From the NCBI RefSeq assembly GCF_003628145.1, contig NZ_RBZV01000002.1, positions 682,001 to 746,000 on the forward strand: 64,000 nt of DNA. The letters run 5' to 3'. Source of the stretch: Trinickia fusca (GTDB taxonomy: Bacteria > Pseudomonadota > Gammaproteobacteria > Burkholderiales > Burkholderiaceae). Positions 52,066-61,637 of the stretch are shown one piece after another. Made by a program: the position numbers and the translations under genes. A model generated the notes under the pieces. That model did not search any database. It saw only the letters and a list, made by a program, of their open reading frames with translations, and was not told the origin of the DNA. Each line of letters begins with the position of its first letter. The stretch's first letter is position 1.

Positions 52066-53849
52066 GCACGGCCCGTGCCGCACGCGCCGCGCGCGAGCCC
52101 GAGGGCTTCGCCTTCGAATCGACGCTCGGCAAGATCGCGCGTGTCATCACGGGACGCTACGGCGTCTCGGTCGCATTCAGCCCCGACGGCCCGCGCGTCG
52201 AACAGGGGCGTATCGTGATTCCCGATCGTGCTGCCGACGAAGCGCTGGAGAAAGATGTGCTCGTCGGCTATCTGGATCTGCTCGCCGCGCGCGCCAAGCA
52301 TTCGTCGCTCGACGCGCTCGCCGCGCAGCCGCCCGGCGTGACGGCCGAGCTCGCGCAAGTCATCGAGGACCGCCGTGTCGCGCGGCTGCTGATCGAAAGC
52401 TATCCCGGCGCGCGCTGGTTCCTCGGCGCGCTGCGGGCACATGCGGCGCGCCAGGCGGAGCAGCGCTGGCCACGCTTGCATTGGCGCGCCCGCCTGGTGT
52501 GGCGCATCGAGCGCGCGCTATGGAACGAAGCGCCGACCGCGATCGAAGCGCAAAGCTACTCACTGACGGCCGCCCTGCACGCGGCCAGCGAACTGATCGA
52601 CGCGGCGCGCACCAGTCGCTCGAGCCGCGAAAGCATCGAGCGCGCGCAGGCGATCGTCGCGCGTGTGCGTGCGCTGTCGGCCGGTGGCGCGAACAACATG
52701 ATGTTCACGACGCAAACGGCCGAAGACATCGAAACCGACCGTGCGGCGGCCACGTTCGAATCGTTCGACGACACGTTCGCACTCGAAGCTCCGCTTGCGG
52801 CCGACGGCACCCAAGCGGAATTCACCGAACGCGCATCGGCCGATTCGTCGCGCGAAGCGGTCGGCATGGGCCGCTCGCCGCTCGGCGCAGCGGCGCTCGA
52901 CGAAGCCGGCGAGGCAGGCGACATGGCCGGCCGTGCGCCGCGCAGTAGAACGGCTGGCACCCGCCCGCAGTTGTCGATCCCGCTGGCCACCGAGTTCGAC
53001 GTCGAAACCGATCTGACCGGCGCGGGGGAATCTGCGGCCTGGCGCGCGCTGCGGCAAGCCGCGCGCGCCCAGACGGCGCCGCTGAAGGACCGCCTCGAAC
53101 GCGCACTGAGCGCCGACGAGCGCGTCCGCTGGCGCCGCGAGCAGGAGCGCGGCGAAATCGACCGCGCGGCGCTGGCCAAGCTCGCGACATCACCGGGCTA
53201 CCGCACGCCGTTTCGGACGCTGCGCGCAACCAAGGGCCGCGACGTGGCGATCACGCTGCTCCTCGACCGCAGCGGTTCGATGGCGGGCAGGAAGATCGAG
53301 CTCGCGCGGCTCTGCGTGGCGGCCCTCGCCGATGCACTGACGCAGTTGTCGTTCGAATGCGAAGTGCTCGGCTACAGCTCGGTCGACTGCGCGCCGATGC
53401 AGGCACTGCTCGAACGGCAGCGTGCCGCCGGCGCCGACCTGAGCCGCTACAACCGTTTCGTCGAACGGCTCGATCTGAAGATCTACAAACGCTTCGGCTC
53501 GCCCGACCTCGCCGGCCTCGCGTGCATCGACTGCGGCTACGAGAATCCCGACGGCGAAGCGCTGGCCTGGGCCGCCGCCCGGCTGGCCGAGCAGCGCGCC
53601 GCGCGCCGTATCCTGATGGTGTTCTCCGACGGCTACCCGTCGACGGGCGACGGCGATCCGCAGGTGCTGCGCAGCGACTTGCGCGCACGCGTCGCGGCGA
53701 TCGGCTCACGTGGCATCGAACTCGTCGGCGTCGGCATCCTGACCGATGCGGTCGAGTCGTTCTACCCGCACAACATCGTCGTGAGCCGGCTCGCCGAGCT
53801 GCCGTCCACCGTGCTCGGCGTGCTGAGCCGCATGCTGCTCGACCGGTAG
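52062..53849 (+). CDS. VWA-domain protein, CobT-like partner of the ATPase
   Basis: A 595-residue protein. The N-terminal half (about 20-190) is helical and resembles the CobT scaffold region (DVLVGYLDLLAARAKHSSLD, VIEDRRVARLLIESYPGARW). An acidic, low-complexity middle (about 225-330) is followed by a C-terminal von Willebrand A domain with the MIDAS motif DRSGSMAG at about 402-409, and RRILMVFSDGYPSTGDGDPQ carrying the later metal-site residues. In CobT the analogous layout couples ATPase action to magnesium or cobalt chelatase activity. Start ATG 52062 (ATGA overlap with the ATPase). It converges on the SulP gene with four bases between. Confidence 0.88.
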   Translation: MSTARAARAAREPEGFAFESTLGKIARVITGRYGVSVAFSPDGPRVEQGRIVIPDRAADEALEKDVLVGYLDLLAARAKHSSLDALAAQPPGVTAELAQVIEDRRVARLLIESYPGARWFLGALRAHAARQAEQRWPRLHWRARLVWRIERALWNEAPTAIEAQSYSLTAALHAASELIDAARTSRSSRESIERAQAIVARVRALSAGGANNMMFTTQTAEDIETDRAAATFESFDDTFALEAPLAADGTQAEFTERASADSSREAVGMGRSPLGAAALDEAGEAGDMAGRAPRSRTAGTRPQLSIPLATEFDVETDLTGAGESAAWRALRQAARAQTAPLKDRLERALSADERVRWRREQERGEIDRAALAKLATSPGYRTPFRTLRATKGRDVAITLLLDRSGSMAGRKIELARLCVAALADALTQLSFECEVLGYSSVDCAPMQALLERQRAAGADLSRYNRFVERLDLKIYKRFGSPDLAGLACIDCGYENPDGEALAWAAARLAEQRAARRILMVFSDGYPSTGDGDPQVLRSDLRARVAAIGSRGIELVGVGILTDAVESFYPHNIVVSRLAELPSTVLGVLSRMLLDR

Positions 53850-53853
53850 GCGG

Positions 53854-55569
53854 CTAAGCGGCGCCCTTCCCTGCGGGCCCCATGATCGACTGCACGCATT
53901 CGTCGACGCTCAGTTCGCGCAGCGCGTCGGCCTGCAGCGTGTCCTCGTCGGCGGCTCGGGCCAGCACCGCGAGAGCGCGCGGCTTCAGGCGCGCGAGCAC
54001 GAGCCTTTGATCACGCGAGCGCAGCTCCGCCGCAAAGATGCGCAACGATTCGATCGCCGAGCCGTCGACATCGGGTGTCTCCTCGAGGCTCAGCATGACC
54101 GTCTGCGGCTTGACTGGCTGCGCGGCCACGAGCGCGCGCACCTTGCTGAGCACGCGTTCGGTGTTGGCGAAGAACAGCGGCACCTCGGGACGCACGATCG
54201 CGATGCCGGGAATCGGCTTGGCGTCGGCATGCGCCGACACGTCGACGAAATCGTGACTGTCGCGCAAGCGGCCCAGCACGCTGACGGTCGGCTCCGACAG
54301 ATTGCGCAGCGTGACGAGCAGACTCACGCCGATCGCGACGAGCAGGCCATGCAGCACGCCGAACACGAGCACGGCCGCGAGCGCCGCCAAGACGACGAGC
54401 CGGTCGCGCTGCCACCGCCAATACGGCCGGAACACCTCCCAATGGAGCGAATGACTGACCGCATAGATGACGATCGCCGCGAGCACGGGCTCGGGCGTGC
54501 GAGCCAACTGCGGCAGCAGCAGCCACACGATCAGCGCGATCACGATCGCGGCGCAGGCGCCGGCCCGGCGCGTCTGCGCGCCCGCCGCCTCGTTCGCCGA
54601 CGTCGCCGAATAGCCAGCACCGACGGGCATCCCCTGCAGCAGCCCCGAGACGATGTTGGCGCCGCCGAGCGCGATCAGGTCCCGATTGGCCACCACCTGA
54701 TCGCCGTGCTTGAGCGCGAAGCTGCGGATCGAGCCGTACGACTCGGCGTACAGAATCAGCATCAGCGCGAAGGCGAGCTCGGCCGTTTGCAGCCACTCCG
54801 TGCGCTCGAACGCGGGCAGCCCGAAACGCACATTGTTCAGATCGATCGTGCCCACCACCCTGATGCCCCAGTGGTGCCAATCGACCCAATAGCCGAGCGC
54901 GATGCCGAGCACGATGACGACCAGCGTGGCCGGAATGCGCGTGCGCCCGCCCAGCGTGAACAGGATCGCGAGCGACAAGGCCCCGAGCACGACGCTGTGC
55001 CAGTTCCACGCTTGCAGTTGCGCGAGCAGATCGTAGGCCACGCGCGGCACGTCGGCATAATGCGAACTCACGCCGAGGATCGTGGGCAGCTGCTTGATCG
55101 TGATCGTCAGCGCGAGACCGAACGCGAAGCCGCGCAGCACCGGCCTCGAGATGAAGTCGGACATACCGCCCAGGCGCGCGAGACCGGCACCGACGAACAG
55201 CAGCCCGGTGGCCGCCACGAGCGCGGCCGCCACCGCGAGCTGGGCGCCGCCGTCGCCGTGTGTGGCGCTGACGGTCGCAGCCAGCACCGCGGCTGACGAC
55301 GATGTCGCCGAGACGATCGCGAACCGGCTGCTGCCGATCGCCGCATAGACGAGCAGCCCGGCCAGCAACGCGACGAGCCCCGCCTGCGGCGGCAGGTTCG
55401 CGATGCCGGCATAAGCGACGGCCTCGGGCAGTAGCAGCCCCGCGATCGACAGGCCTGCCAGCACGTCCATGACGACGCGCCGTCCGGGCGGCGGCGGCTC
55501 CGCCGGCTGCGCGTAGTGGGCCGGATTCTGCAGATGCGCCGCGGCGGCGTGTCCCGTGTCGATGGTCAT
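53854..55569 (-). CDS. SulP-family anion transporter with STAS domain
   Basis: A 571-residue SLC26/SulP permease. Multiple helices with the family signature LLLPEAVAYAGIANLPPQAG and LVALLAGLLVYAAIGSSRFA, then GGANIVSGLLQGMPVGAGYS, and a cytoplasmic C-terminal STAS domain (about 430-560) containing VMLSLEETPDVDGSAIESLR. Bacterial SulP proteins carry sulfate, bicarbonate or dicarboxylates; sulfate is only one option. The STAS domain lacks an attached anhydrase. Start ATG 55569 (MTIDTGHAAAAH); a codon 18 residues earlier is possible. Confidence 0.92.
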   Translation of the reverse strand: MTIDTGHAAAAHLQNPAHYAQPAEPPPPGRRVVMDVLAGLSIAGLLLPEAVAYAGIANLPPQAGLVALLAGLLVYAAIGSSRFAIVSATSSSAAVLAATVSATHGDGGAQLAVAAALVAATGLLFVGAGLARLGGMSDFISRPVLRGFAFGLALTITIKQLPTILGVSSHYADVPRVAYDLLAQLQAWNWHSVVLGALSLAILFTLGGRTRIPATLVVIVLGIALGYWVDWHHWGIRVVGTIDLNNVRFGLPAFERTEWLQTAELAFALMLILYAESYGSIRSFALKHGDQVVANRDLIALGGANIVSGLLQGMPVGAGYSATSANEAAGAQTRRAGACAAIVIALIVWLLLPQLARTPEPVLAAIVIYAVSHSLHWEVFRPYWRWQRDRLVVLAALAAVLVFGVLHGLLVAIGVSLLVTLRNLSEPTVSVLGRLRDSHDFVDVSAHADAKPIPGIAIVRPEVPLFFANTERVLSKVRALVAAQPVKPQTVMLSLEETPDVDGSAIESLRIFAAELRSRDQRLVLARLKPRALAVLARAADEDTLQADALRELSVDECVQSIMGPAGKGAA

Positions 55570-55653
55570 GAGTGGAGTGGATGCGCGTGAAGACGTGGAT
55601 CGAAAATGAGCCGCCGCGCTCATGCGATGCGGGCGGCGCCGGCGATGCGTCGA

Positions 55654-56280
55654 TCAGTGGGCCGAGAACTTGCCCGACCAGCCCGGCAGATAGCGCGCAT
55701 CGTCGCCGTGCGCGAGCGCGAGCGCATCCTTGAGCGCCTTGTCGAAGTTCTTTTGCAGGCGCTTCGCCGAAATCTTCAACCGCAGATAGTCGGCCCAGAG
55801 AAATTCGCTGAATGGCGTCGCATCCTTCGCATAGCCGCCCGCGCGGCGCAGCTCGCCGGCGAGGCTGCGATACGGATCGTCGGTCAGCCCCGTCAGCGAA
55901 TCGGGCAAATGATCGTAATCGTGACGCGTGCCGTCGGGCCCGAACGGGTGCGCCCACTGGTTATGCTCCATGACACGCCAGAACATCGTGGGCTCGAGCC
56001 ACGACAGATCCTTCAGCACCATCATCTGCACGGTCTGCACCCCCTCCTCGATCAGCGCAAGCCCAAGATGATGATGGTCGACGACGAAGTACTCGTTGCC
56101 CGGCCCGTGCACGGCCGGGAACCAGTGCGTCGCGATCGCCTGCGCGCGGGCCTTCTTGTCGAGCGTCTTCCAGTGCTCCCGCTTGGCCGTGACTTCGAAG
56201 TAGCCGACCGTCATCTGCGTGGGCCGCAGCTTCTCGAGCTTGGTCGTAATCAAGTGCACGTCGGCGCTCGTATGGTTCAT
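55654..56280 (-). CDS. ParB-like (PF08857-type) putative nuclease
   Basis: A 208-residue protein of the short ParB-like family. Signatures: LEKLRPTQMTVGYFEVTAKR, ATHWFPAVHGPGNEYFVVDH, HHLGLALIEEGVQTVQMMVL and WRVMEHNQWAHPFGPDGTRH. The His-rich DHHHLGLA corresponds to the ParB/sulfiredoxin-type NTP-binding motif region. Such proteins are annotated as nucleases without solid biochemistry. No chromosome-partitioning genes are nearby, so it is not a plasmid or chromosome ParB. Monocistronic by spacing on both sides. Confidence 0.85.
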   Translation of the reverse strand: MNHTSADVHLITTKLEKLRPTQMTVGYFEVTAKREHWKTLDKKARAQAIATHWFPAVHGPGNEYFVVDHHHLGLALIEEGVQTVQMMVLKDLSWLEPTMFWRVMEHNQWAHPFGPDGTRHDYDHLPDSLTGLTDDPYRSLAGELRRAGGYAKDATPFSEFLWADYLRLKISAKRLQKNFDKALKDALALAHGDDARYLPGWSGKFSAH

Positions 56281-56353
56281 TCTCTCTCCTCAGGTTGCCG
56301 GCCATTGCGCGTTCGCGCCGCCGCGATGAACAGTTGATATACCACTGATGCTC

Positions 56354-56392
56354 AAACAAAAAGGGCGTCACGCATACGCCGCGACGCCCTTT
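56354..56392 (-). terminator. Rho-independent terminator of the dedA gene
   Basis: Arms AAAGGGCGTC (56360-56369) and GACGCCCTTT (56383-56392) with a 13-base loop; on the minus strand the stem is followed by TTTTTGTTTG. It lies about 30 bases past the DedA stop. Classical intrinsic terminator. Confidence 0.85.
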
Positions 56393-56420
56393 GCCATGCC
56401 GGTGCCGTGCGGCACGCGCC

Positions 56421-57113
56421 TCACCGGCTGCCCGAATTGCGCGCGATCGGCGCAGCGCCCCGCTTGCGCCAGATCTTCCACAACGCTCCGAGCGCGACCG
56501 GCACGACGGCCGCGCCGACCCCGACCAGCACGATCACGTTCAGGTACTGCCGGATGAACGGAATATTGCCGAACCAGTAGCCGGCCAGCACGAGCAAGAA
56601 CACCCACAGCGCCGCGCCCGCGACGTTGAACGCCTGAAAGCGGCCAGCGCGCATCCCGGAGACACCCGCGACGAACGGCGCGAACGTGCGCACGACGGGG
56701 ATGAAGCGCGCGAGCACGATCGTCTTGCCGCCGTGGCGCTCGTAGAAGTCATGCGTCTTTTGCAGCGCGGCGCGATCGAGGAAGCGCTCGAGCACGGGAA
56801 TATGCGTGTTGAAAACCTTGGGCCCGATCGCCTTGCCGATCAGGTAATTGATGCTGTTGCCGCCGATCGACGCCAGGAGCAGCAGGCCGATCAGCGAGGC
56901 GAGGTTCATTTGGCCTGTCGCGCAGAACGCGCCGCCGATGAACAGCAGCGAATCGCCGGGCAGGAACGGCAGGATCACGAGCCCCGTTTCGCAGAACACG
57001 ATCAGGAAGAGCACCGCGTACACCCACGCGCCGTATTGATGGACAAATTGGTCGAGGAATTTGTCGATGTGGAGAATCAAAGTGGCGAAATGAAGCAGCG
57101 TGTCCAAGTGCAT
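56421..57113 (-). CDS. DedA-family membrane protein
   Basis: A 230-residue DedA protein (VTT/SNARE-associated family), a class linked to undecaprenyl-phosphate recycling and membrane homeostasis. Signatures: FVHQYGAWVYAVLFLIVFCE, TGLVILPFLPGDSLLFIGGA, GNSINYLIGKAIGPKVFN, FYERHGGKTIVLARFIPVVR, TFAPFVAGVSGMRAGRFQAF. The conserved E...PGDS and R-FIPVVRTFAP acidic/arginine residues are kept. Start ATG 57113 (MHLDTLLHF); an upstream open stretch is not conserved. It is divergent from mutL. Confidence 0.92.
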   Translation of the reverse strand: MHLDTLLHFATLILHIDKFLDQFVHQYGAWVYAVLFLIVFCETGLVILPFLPGDSLLFIGGAFCATGQMNLASLIGLLLLASIGGNSINYLIGKAIGPKVFNTHIPVLERFLDRAALQKTHDFYERHGGKTIVLARFIPVVRTFAPFVAGVSGMRAGRFQAFNVAGAALWVFLLVLAGYWFGNIPFIRQYLNVIVLVGVGAAVVPVALGALWKIWRKRGAAPIARNSGSR

Positions 57114-57268
57114 TCCTTCTCGAGTAGTGCGGTCAACGACACCTCGCGGCCGCGCAGGCGAGGTGGATCGCGCCATGATACCGAAACTGCCCGGCCACGC
57201 CGCCAAATCGGAGGAATCGGTGGCGTGGCGGGCCCGGTGCGTGGCCGACGACGCGGCAAGCGGCCCGC

Positions 57269-57274
57269 TATAAT
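57269..57274 (+). promoter_or_regulatory. Possible -10 box directly before mutL
   Basis: A perfect TATAAT ends only six bases before the mutL ATG (57281). A start site about seven bases downstream would fall on the ATG itself, giving a leaderless message, or indicate that a later Met is the real start. No -35 match is seen. Confidence 0.35.
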
Positions 57275-57280
57275 CGCGCC

Positions 57281-59317
57281 ATGTCCGAATTTCCCGATCT
57301 GCCGTCCGACGCCGAACCGGCCACGGACGCCGCGCGCCCCATGCCGTCGGCACCTGCCATGCGCCGCACGATCCAGCCGTTGCCCGACCAGCTGATCAGC
57401 CAGATCGCGGCCGGCGAAGTCGTCGAGCGGCCGGCCTCGGTCGTCAAGGAGCTGCTCGAAAACGCGCTCGACGCGGGCGCGAAGACGCTGCGCATTCTGC
57501 TCGACGGTGGCGGCGTCAAACGCATCTCGATCACCGACGACGGCTGCGGCATGCCGCCCGAAGAATTGCCGCTCGCGCTCATGCGCCATGCGACGAGCAA
57601 GATCCGTTCGCTGGCCGAACTCGAATCGGTCGCGACGCTCGGGTTCCGCGGTGAAGCGCTTGCCTCGATCGCCTCCGTGGCCGAAACGTTCATTACGAGC
57701 CGCACGCCGGACGCGCCGCACGCGACGCGCATCGACGCGCAAACCGGCGTTTTGTCGCCTGCTGCCGGCGCGGTCGGCACGACGATCGAGATCCGCGAGC
57801 TTTACTTCAGCACGCCCGCGCGCCGCAAGTTTCTCAAGAGCGAGCAGACCGAGCTCGGCCATTGCGTCGAAATGATCCGCCGCGCGGCGCTGGCGCGGCC
57901 CGACGTGTCGATTTCGGTGCTGCACAACGGTCGCGCGCTCGAGCACTGGAACGCGAGCGAGCCGACCACGCGCGTCGCGAAGATCCTCGGCGAAGCGTTC
58001 GCGCTCGCCCACTTGCCGCTCGACGAACAAGCGGGGCCGCTCGCGCTGTATGGCTGCGCGGGCTTGCCGACCGCGAGCCGCGGCCGCGCCGATCAGCAAT
58101 ACTTCTTCGTCAATGGCCGCTTCGTGCGCGACAAGCTGCTCACGCACGCGGTGCGTGCGGCCTATGAAGACGTGCTGCACGGCGACCGCTACCCGTCGTA
58201 TGTGCTGTTTCTCGACCTGCCGCCCGAGGCGGTCGACGTGAACGTGCATCCGTCGAAGATCGAAGTGCGGTTTCGCGATTCGCGTGCGATCCATCAATTC
58301 GTGTTCCATGCCTTGCAGCGCGCGCTCGCGCGTCATGCGGGGGCTTCGCCCGAGACGACGGCTGGCGGCCACGCTGCTCATCTGCAAGCGAGCGAGACTG
58401 GCGCGAGCCACATCGCTGCCGGCCCTGCCGCGGCCGGCAGCGGTATATCGGCCTCGCCCGTCACGAGCCGCACCGGCACGTTCTGGATGCGCGATGCGCG
58501 CATGACGCAAGGCACGCTACCGGTCGGGCAGCCGCTCGCACTGTATGACGCGCTGTTCGGCCGCAAGGACTCGTCCGGCTCAGCCGGTATCGCGCCCGCA
58601 AGCAGCGCACCCGGCGATGCGGGCGCGAGCCTGCCGTTCGATGGCGCCGCCATGCTCGAAGCGCGCGACGAAGGCACGCCGTTCGCTTATGGCGGCCTCA
58701 AGCCGTCGGCGCCGTCGTTCGATGCCGCCGACGACCATCCGCTCGGCTTCGCGCTCGGCCAGGTCCACGGCATCTACGTGCTGGCGCAGAACACGCGCGG
58801 CCTCGTCATCGTCGACATGCACGCCGCCCACGAGCGCATTCTCTACGAGCAGTTCAAGCGCGCGCTGGCCGAGCGCACGATCGCCGTGCAACCGCTCCTG
58901 ATCCCGCTGTCGATGCCGGCCGACGCCGTCGAGATCGGCACCGTCGAAGAGGAGCGCGAAACGCTCGACGCGTTGGGCTTCGATCTGGCCGCACTGTCGC
59001 CGACGACGCTCGCGATCCGCGCCGTCCCCGCGTTGCTCAAGGACGCCGACTTGCCGACCCTCGCCCGCGCGGTGCTCGCCGATCTGCATGCCTACGGCGG
59101 CTCGCGCGTGCTGACCGAACGTCAGCACGAGTTGCTGGGCACACTGGCTTGCCATCATGCGGTGCGCGCGAACCGTCGGCTCACGCTCGACGAGATGAAC
59201 GCGCTGCTGCGGCAGATGGAGGCAACGGAGCGCGCCGATCAATGCAATCACGGTCGCCCGACCTGGTATCAGCTGACGCTGGGCGATCTCGACCGGCTGT
59301 TCATGCGCGGGCAATGA
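57281..59317 (+). CDS. mutL: DNA mismatch repair protein MutL
   Basis: A 678-residue MutL, the GHKL ATPase that links MutS mismatch recognition to downstream repair. The conserved core begins with [20 protein letters not shown] and [44 protein letters not shown] and [15 protein letters not shown] form the ATP lid and motifs. [20 protein letters not shown] and [13 protein letters not shown] follow. The C-terminal dimerisation domain has [16 protein letters not shown] and [14 protein letters not shown]. No DQHA(x)2E(x)4E endonuclease motif: the place reads DMHAAHERI. The N-terminus carries about 26 residues before the usual start. The stop overlaps miaA by four bases. Confidence 0.97.
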   Translation: MSEFPDLPSDAEPATDAARPMPSAPAMRRTIQPLPDQLISQIAAGEVVERPASVVKELLENALDAGAKTLRILLDGGGVKRISITDDGCGMPPEELPLALMRHATSKIRSLAELESVATLGFRGEALASIASVAETFITSRTPDAPHATRIDAQTGVLSPAAGAVGTTIEIRELYFSTPARRKFLKSEQTELGHCVEMIRRAALARPDVSISVLHNGRALEHWNASEPTTRVAKILGEAFALAHLPLDEQAGPLALYGCAGLPTASRGRADQQYFFVNGRFVRDKLLTHAVRAAYEDVLHGDRYPSYVLFLDLPPEAVDVNVHPSKIEVRFRDSRAIHQFVFHALQRALARHAGASPETTAGGHAAHLQASETGASHIAAGPAAAGSGISASPVTSRTGTFWMRDARMTQGTLPVGQPLALYDALFGRKDSSGSAGIAPASSAPGDAGASLPFDGAAMLEARDEGTPFAYGGLKPSAPSFDAADDHPLGFALGQVHGIYVLAQNTRGLVIVDMHAAHERILYEQFKRALAERTIAVQPLLIPLSMPADAVEIGTVEEERETLDALGFDLAALSPTTLAIRAVPALLKDADLPTLARAVLADLHAYGGSRVLTERQHELLGTLACHHAVRANRRLTLDEMNALLRQMEATERADQCNHGRPTWYQLTLGDLDRLFMRGQ

Positions 59318-60294
59318 GCGATCCCAAGCACAGCATGACGACGATTGCGATTGCCTGCCTGCTGGGCCCGACCGCGTCGGGCAAGACGGCTGCCGCGCTG
59401 GCGTTCGCGGCACGGCACCCCACTGAGATCATCAGCGTCGATTCGGCGCTCGTCTATCGCGGCATGGATATCGGCACGGCCAAGCCGACGGCCGAGGAAC
59501 GCGCGAGCGTGCCGCATCATCTGATCGACATCGTCGACCCTGCGGATGCCTACTCGGCCGCTCAGTTTCGCGCCGACACGTTGCGGCTCGTGGATGAGAT
59601 CCGTGCGCGCGGACGCGTGCCGCTGCTCGTGGGCGGCACGATGCTGTATTACAAGGCGTTGGTGGAAGGCCTGAACGCGTTGCCGTCGGCCGATGCGGCC
59701 GTGCGTGCTTCGCTCGAAGCCGACGCTGCGCGTGAAGGCTGGCCGGCGCTGCATGCGCGTCTCGCCGGCATCGATCCCACGACGGCAGCGAGGCTTGCGC
59801 CGAACGATGCACAGCGCATCCAACGTGCGCTCGAGGTGTTCATGCTGACGGGGCAGCCGATGTCGGCACTGCTCGACGCGTCCGAGCGTGAACGTGAACG
59901 CGACGCCGCGGGTGCGCTTTATCGCTTCGTGCCGATCGCACTCGAACCTTCGAATCGTGCCGTACTGCACGAGCGCATCGCGGCGCGGTTCGATGCCATG
60001 CTCGAAGCTGGCTTTATCGATGAAGTGAAGCACTTGCGTGCGCGCGGCGACTTGCACGCAGGCTTGCCGTCGATGCGTTGCGTCGGCTATCGGCAGGCAT
60101 GGGAGTATCTCGACGGCGCGATCGACTACGCGACGATGCGCGACAAGGGCGTCTTCGCGACGCGCCAGCTGTGCAAACGCCAGCTCACGTGGCTGCGCTC
60201 GATGCCCGAGCGCGTGATCGTCGATTGCTGTGCCGAGACTGCCACGCACGATGCCGTGCAGGCGATCGAGGCGGTGGTGGGGCACGCCGGGTAG
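59314..60294 (+). CDS. miaA: tRNA dimethylallyltransferase MiaA
   Basis: A 326-residue MiaA, which adds a dimethylallyl group to A37 of tRNAs reading codons that start with U. The P-loop [19 protein letters not shown] is at about 15-33; [40 protein letters not shown] and [20 protein letters not shown] are typical; the C-terminal part has [18 protein letters not shown] and [17 protein letters not shown]. Start ATG 59314 overlaps the mutL stop, the standard coupling of these two genes in beta-proteobacteria. A strong terminator follows. Confidence 0.97.
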   Translation: MSDPKHSMTTIAIACLLGPTASGKTAAALAFAARHPTEIISVDSALVYRGMDIGTAKPTAEERASVPHHLIDIVDPADAYSAAQFRADTLRLVDEIRARGRVPLLVGGTMLYYKALVEGLNALPSADAAVRASLEADAAREGWPALHARLAGIDPTTAARLAPNDAQRIQRALEVFMLTGQPMSALLDASERERERDAAGALYRFVPIALEPSNRAVLHERIAARFDAMLEAGFIDEVKHLRARGDLHAGLPSMRCVGYRQAWEYLDGAIDYATMRDKGVFATRQLCKRQLTWLRSMPERVIVDCCAETATHDAVQAIEAVVGHAG

Positions 60295-60360
60295 CCAACA
60301 CGGGACAGCGACAGCGCCTCCTTCCTGCCGTCACTCGGCACACCGACAGTAGCGATGAAA

Positions 60361-60393
60361 AAAAACCGCTCGGCCAACAACACCGAGCGGTTT
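60361..60393. terminator. Bidirectional terminator between miaA and purM
   Basis: Arms AAAACCGCTCGG (60361-60372) and CCGAGCGGTTTT (60382-60393) with a 9-base loop, preceded by an A-run and followed by TTG TTTTTC. It can stop transcription from both miaA (+) and purM (-). Classical intrinsic terminator. Confidence 0.92.
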
Positions 60394-60446
60394 TTTGTTT
60401 TTCTTCGATTGCCTGACCGACGAATCAGTCCGTCGGTCAACCAATG

Positions 60447-61514
60447 TCAGACCACGACCGTCTGCGCCTCGCCTTCCCCACTTGCACGCACGGTACCGAT
60501 CTTCCACACCTGCTCACCGGCTGCAGTCAACTGACGCACGGCTTCATCGGCATCGGCCGCTGCGACGACGACCGCCATCCCGATCCCGCAGTTGAACACG
60601 CGGTGCATTTCCGCATCGGCGACCCCGCCGTGTTGCTGCAACCATGCGAACAGCGGCGGCATCGGCCACGCATCCTTGTGCAGCTCGGCCGTCAGCCCAT
60701 CGCGCAGCACGCGCGGAATGTTCTCGACGAGCCCGCCGCCCGTGATGTGCGCCATGCCCTTCACAGCGATGTTCTGCATCAGCGCCAGCAGCGGCTTCAC
60801 ATAGATGCGCGTCGGCGCCATCAGCGTATCGGCCAGCGAGCGGCCATGGAAGTCCGCCGAGAGATCGGGATTCGCGCGCTCGATGATCTTGCGCACGAGC
60901 GAAAAGCCGTTCGAGTGGATACCGCTCGACGCCAGACCCAGCACCACATCGCCCGCCGCGATCGTGCTGCCGTCGATGATCTTGCTTTTCTCGACCGCGC
61001 CGACCGCAAAGCCGGCAAGGTCATATTCGCCGTCGGGATACATGCCCGGCATTTCGGCCGTCTCGCCGCCGATCAGCGCGCAGCCCGAGAGCTCACAACC
61101 TTGCGCGATGCCCTTGACGACGGTGGCCGCGATGCCCACGTCGAGCTTGCCGCAAGCGAAGTAATCGAGGAAGAACAGCGGCTCGGCGCCTTGCACGAGG
61201 ATGTCGTTGACGCTCATCGCGACGAGATCCTGGCCGACCGTGTCGTGCTTGTTCAGATGAAATGCGAGCTTGAGCTTCGTGCCGACGCCGTCCGTGCCCG
61301 ACACCAGTACCGGTTCGCGGTACTTCTTGGGCACTTCGAACAGCGCGCCGAACCCGCCGATGCCGCCGAGCACGCCGTCGCGCAGCGTCTTCTTCGCAAA
61401 CGGCTTGATCGCATCGACGAGCGCGTCGCCGGCGTCGATGTCCACGCCCGCGTCGCGATACGACAAACCTTGGGCCGGAGTCTGCGCATCCGGAGCGGAT
61501 TTCGGTTGATTCAT
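60447..61514 (-). CDS. purM: Phosphoribosylformylglycinamidine cyclo-ligase PurM
   Basis: A 355-residue AIR synthetase, step five of purine synthesis. Features: [20 protein letters not shown] at the N-terminus, [80 protein letters not shown] and [16 protein letters not shown]. All family motifs are intact. Start ATG 61514; no good ribosome-binding site precedes it, and an in-frame TTG four codons earlier is an alternative. It is divergent from the PerM-type gene across a palindromic promoter region. Confidence 0.96.
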   Translation of the reverse strand: MNQPKSAPDAQTPAQGLSYRDAGVDIDAGDALVDAIKPFAKKTLRDGVLGGIGGFGALFEVPKKYREPVLVSGTDGVGTKLKLAFHLNKHDTVGQDLVAMSVNDILVQGAEPLFFLDYFACGKLDVGIAATVVKGIAQGCELSGCALIGGETAEMPGMYPDGEYDLAGFAVGAVEKSKIIDGSTIAAGDVVLGLASSGIHSNGFSLVRKIIERANPDLSADFHGRSLADTLMAPTRIYVKPLLALMQNIAVKGMAHITGGGLVENIPRVLRDGLTAELHKDAWPMPPLFAWLQQHGGVADAEMHRVFNCGIGMAVVVAAADADEAVRQLTAAGEQVWKIGTVRASGEGEAQTVVV

Positions 61515-61533
61515 GGGGAGGAGCAAGAAGGTC

Positions 61534-61552
61534 GGTAAAATGCGATTTTACC
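61534..61552. promoter_or_regulatory. Palindromic divergent -10 region between purM and perM-like gene
   Basis: GGTAAAAT (61534-61541), GCG, ATTTTACC (61545-61552): an exact dyad that places a TAAAAT -10-type hexamer on each strand. Start sites would fall about 20-25 bases before the purM ATG and well ahead of the permease gene. The same TAAAATGCG word occurs at 63474-63482, just before the HAD gene. No -35 matches. Confidence 0.45.
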
Positions 61553-61637
61553 CGATGTCGATCCGGGGTTAGTGCTTACCGCGGTCCCCTATACGGTTGT
61601 CGATCCCGGGGATCCCCAACACACCAGGGAAAACGCC

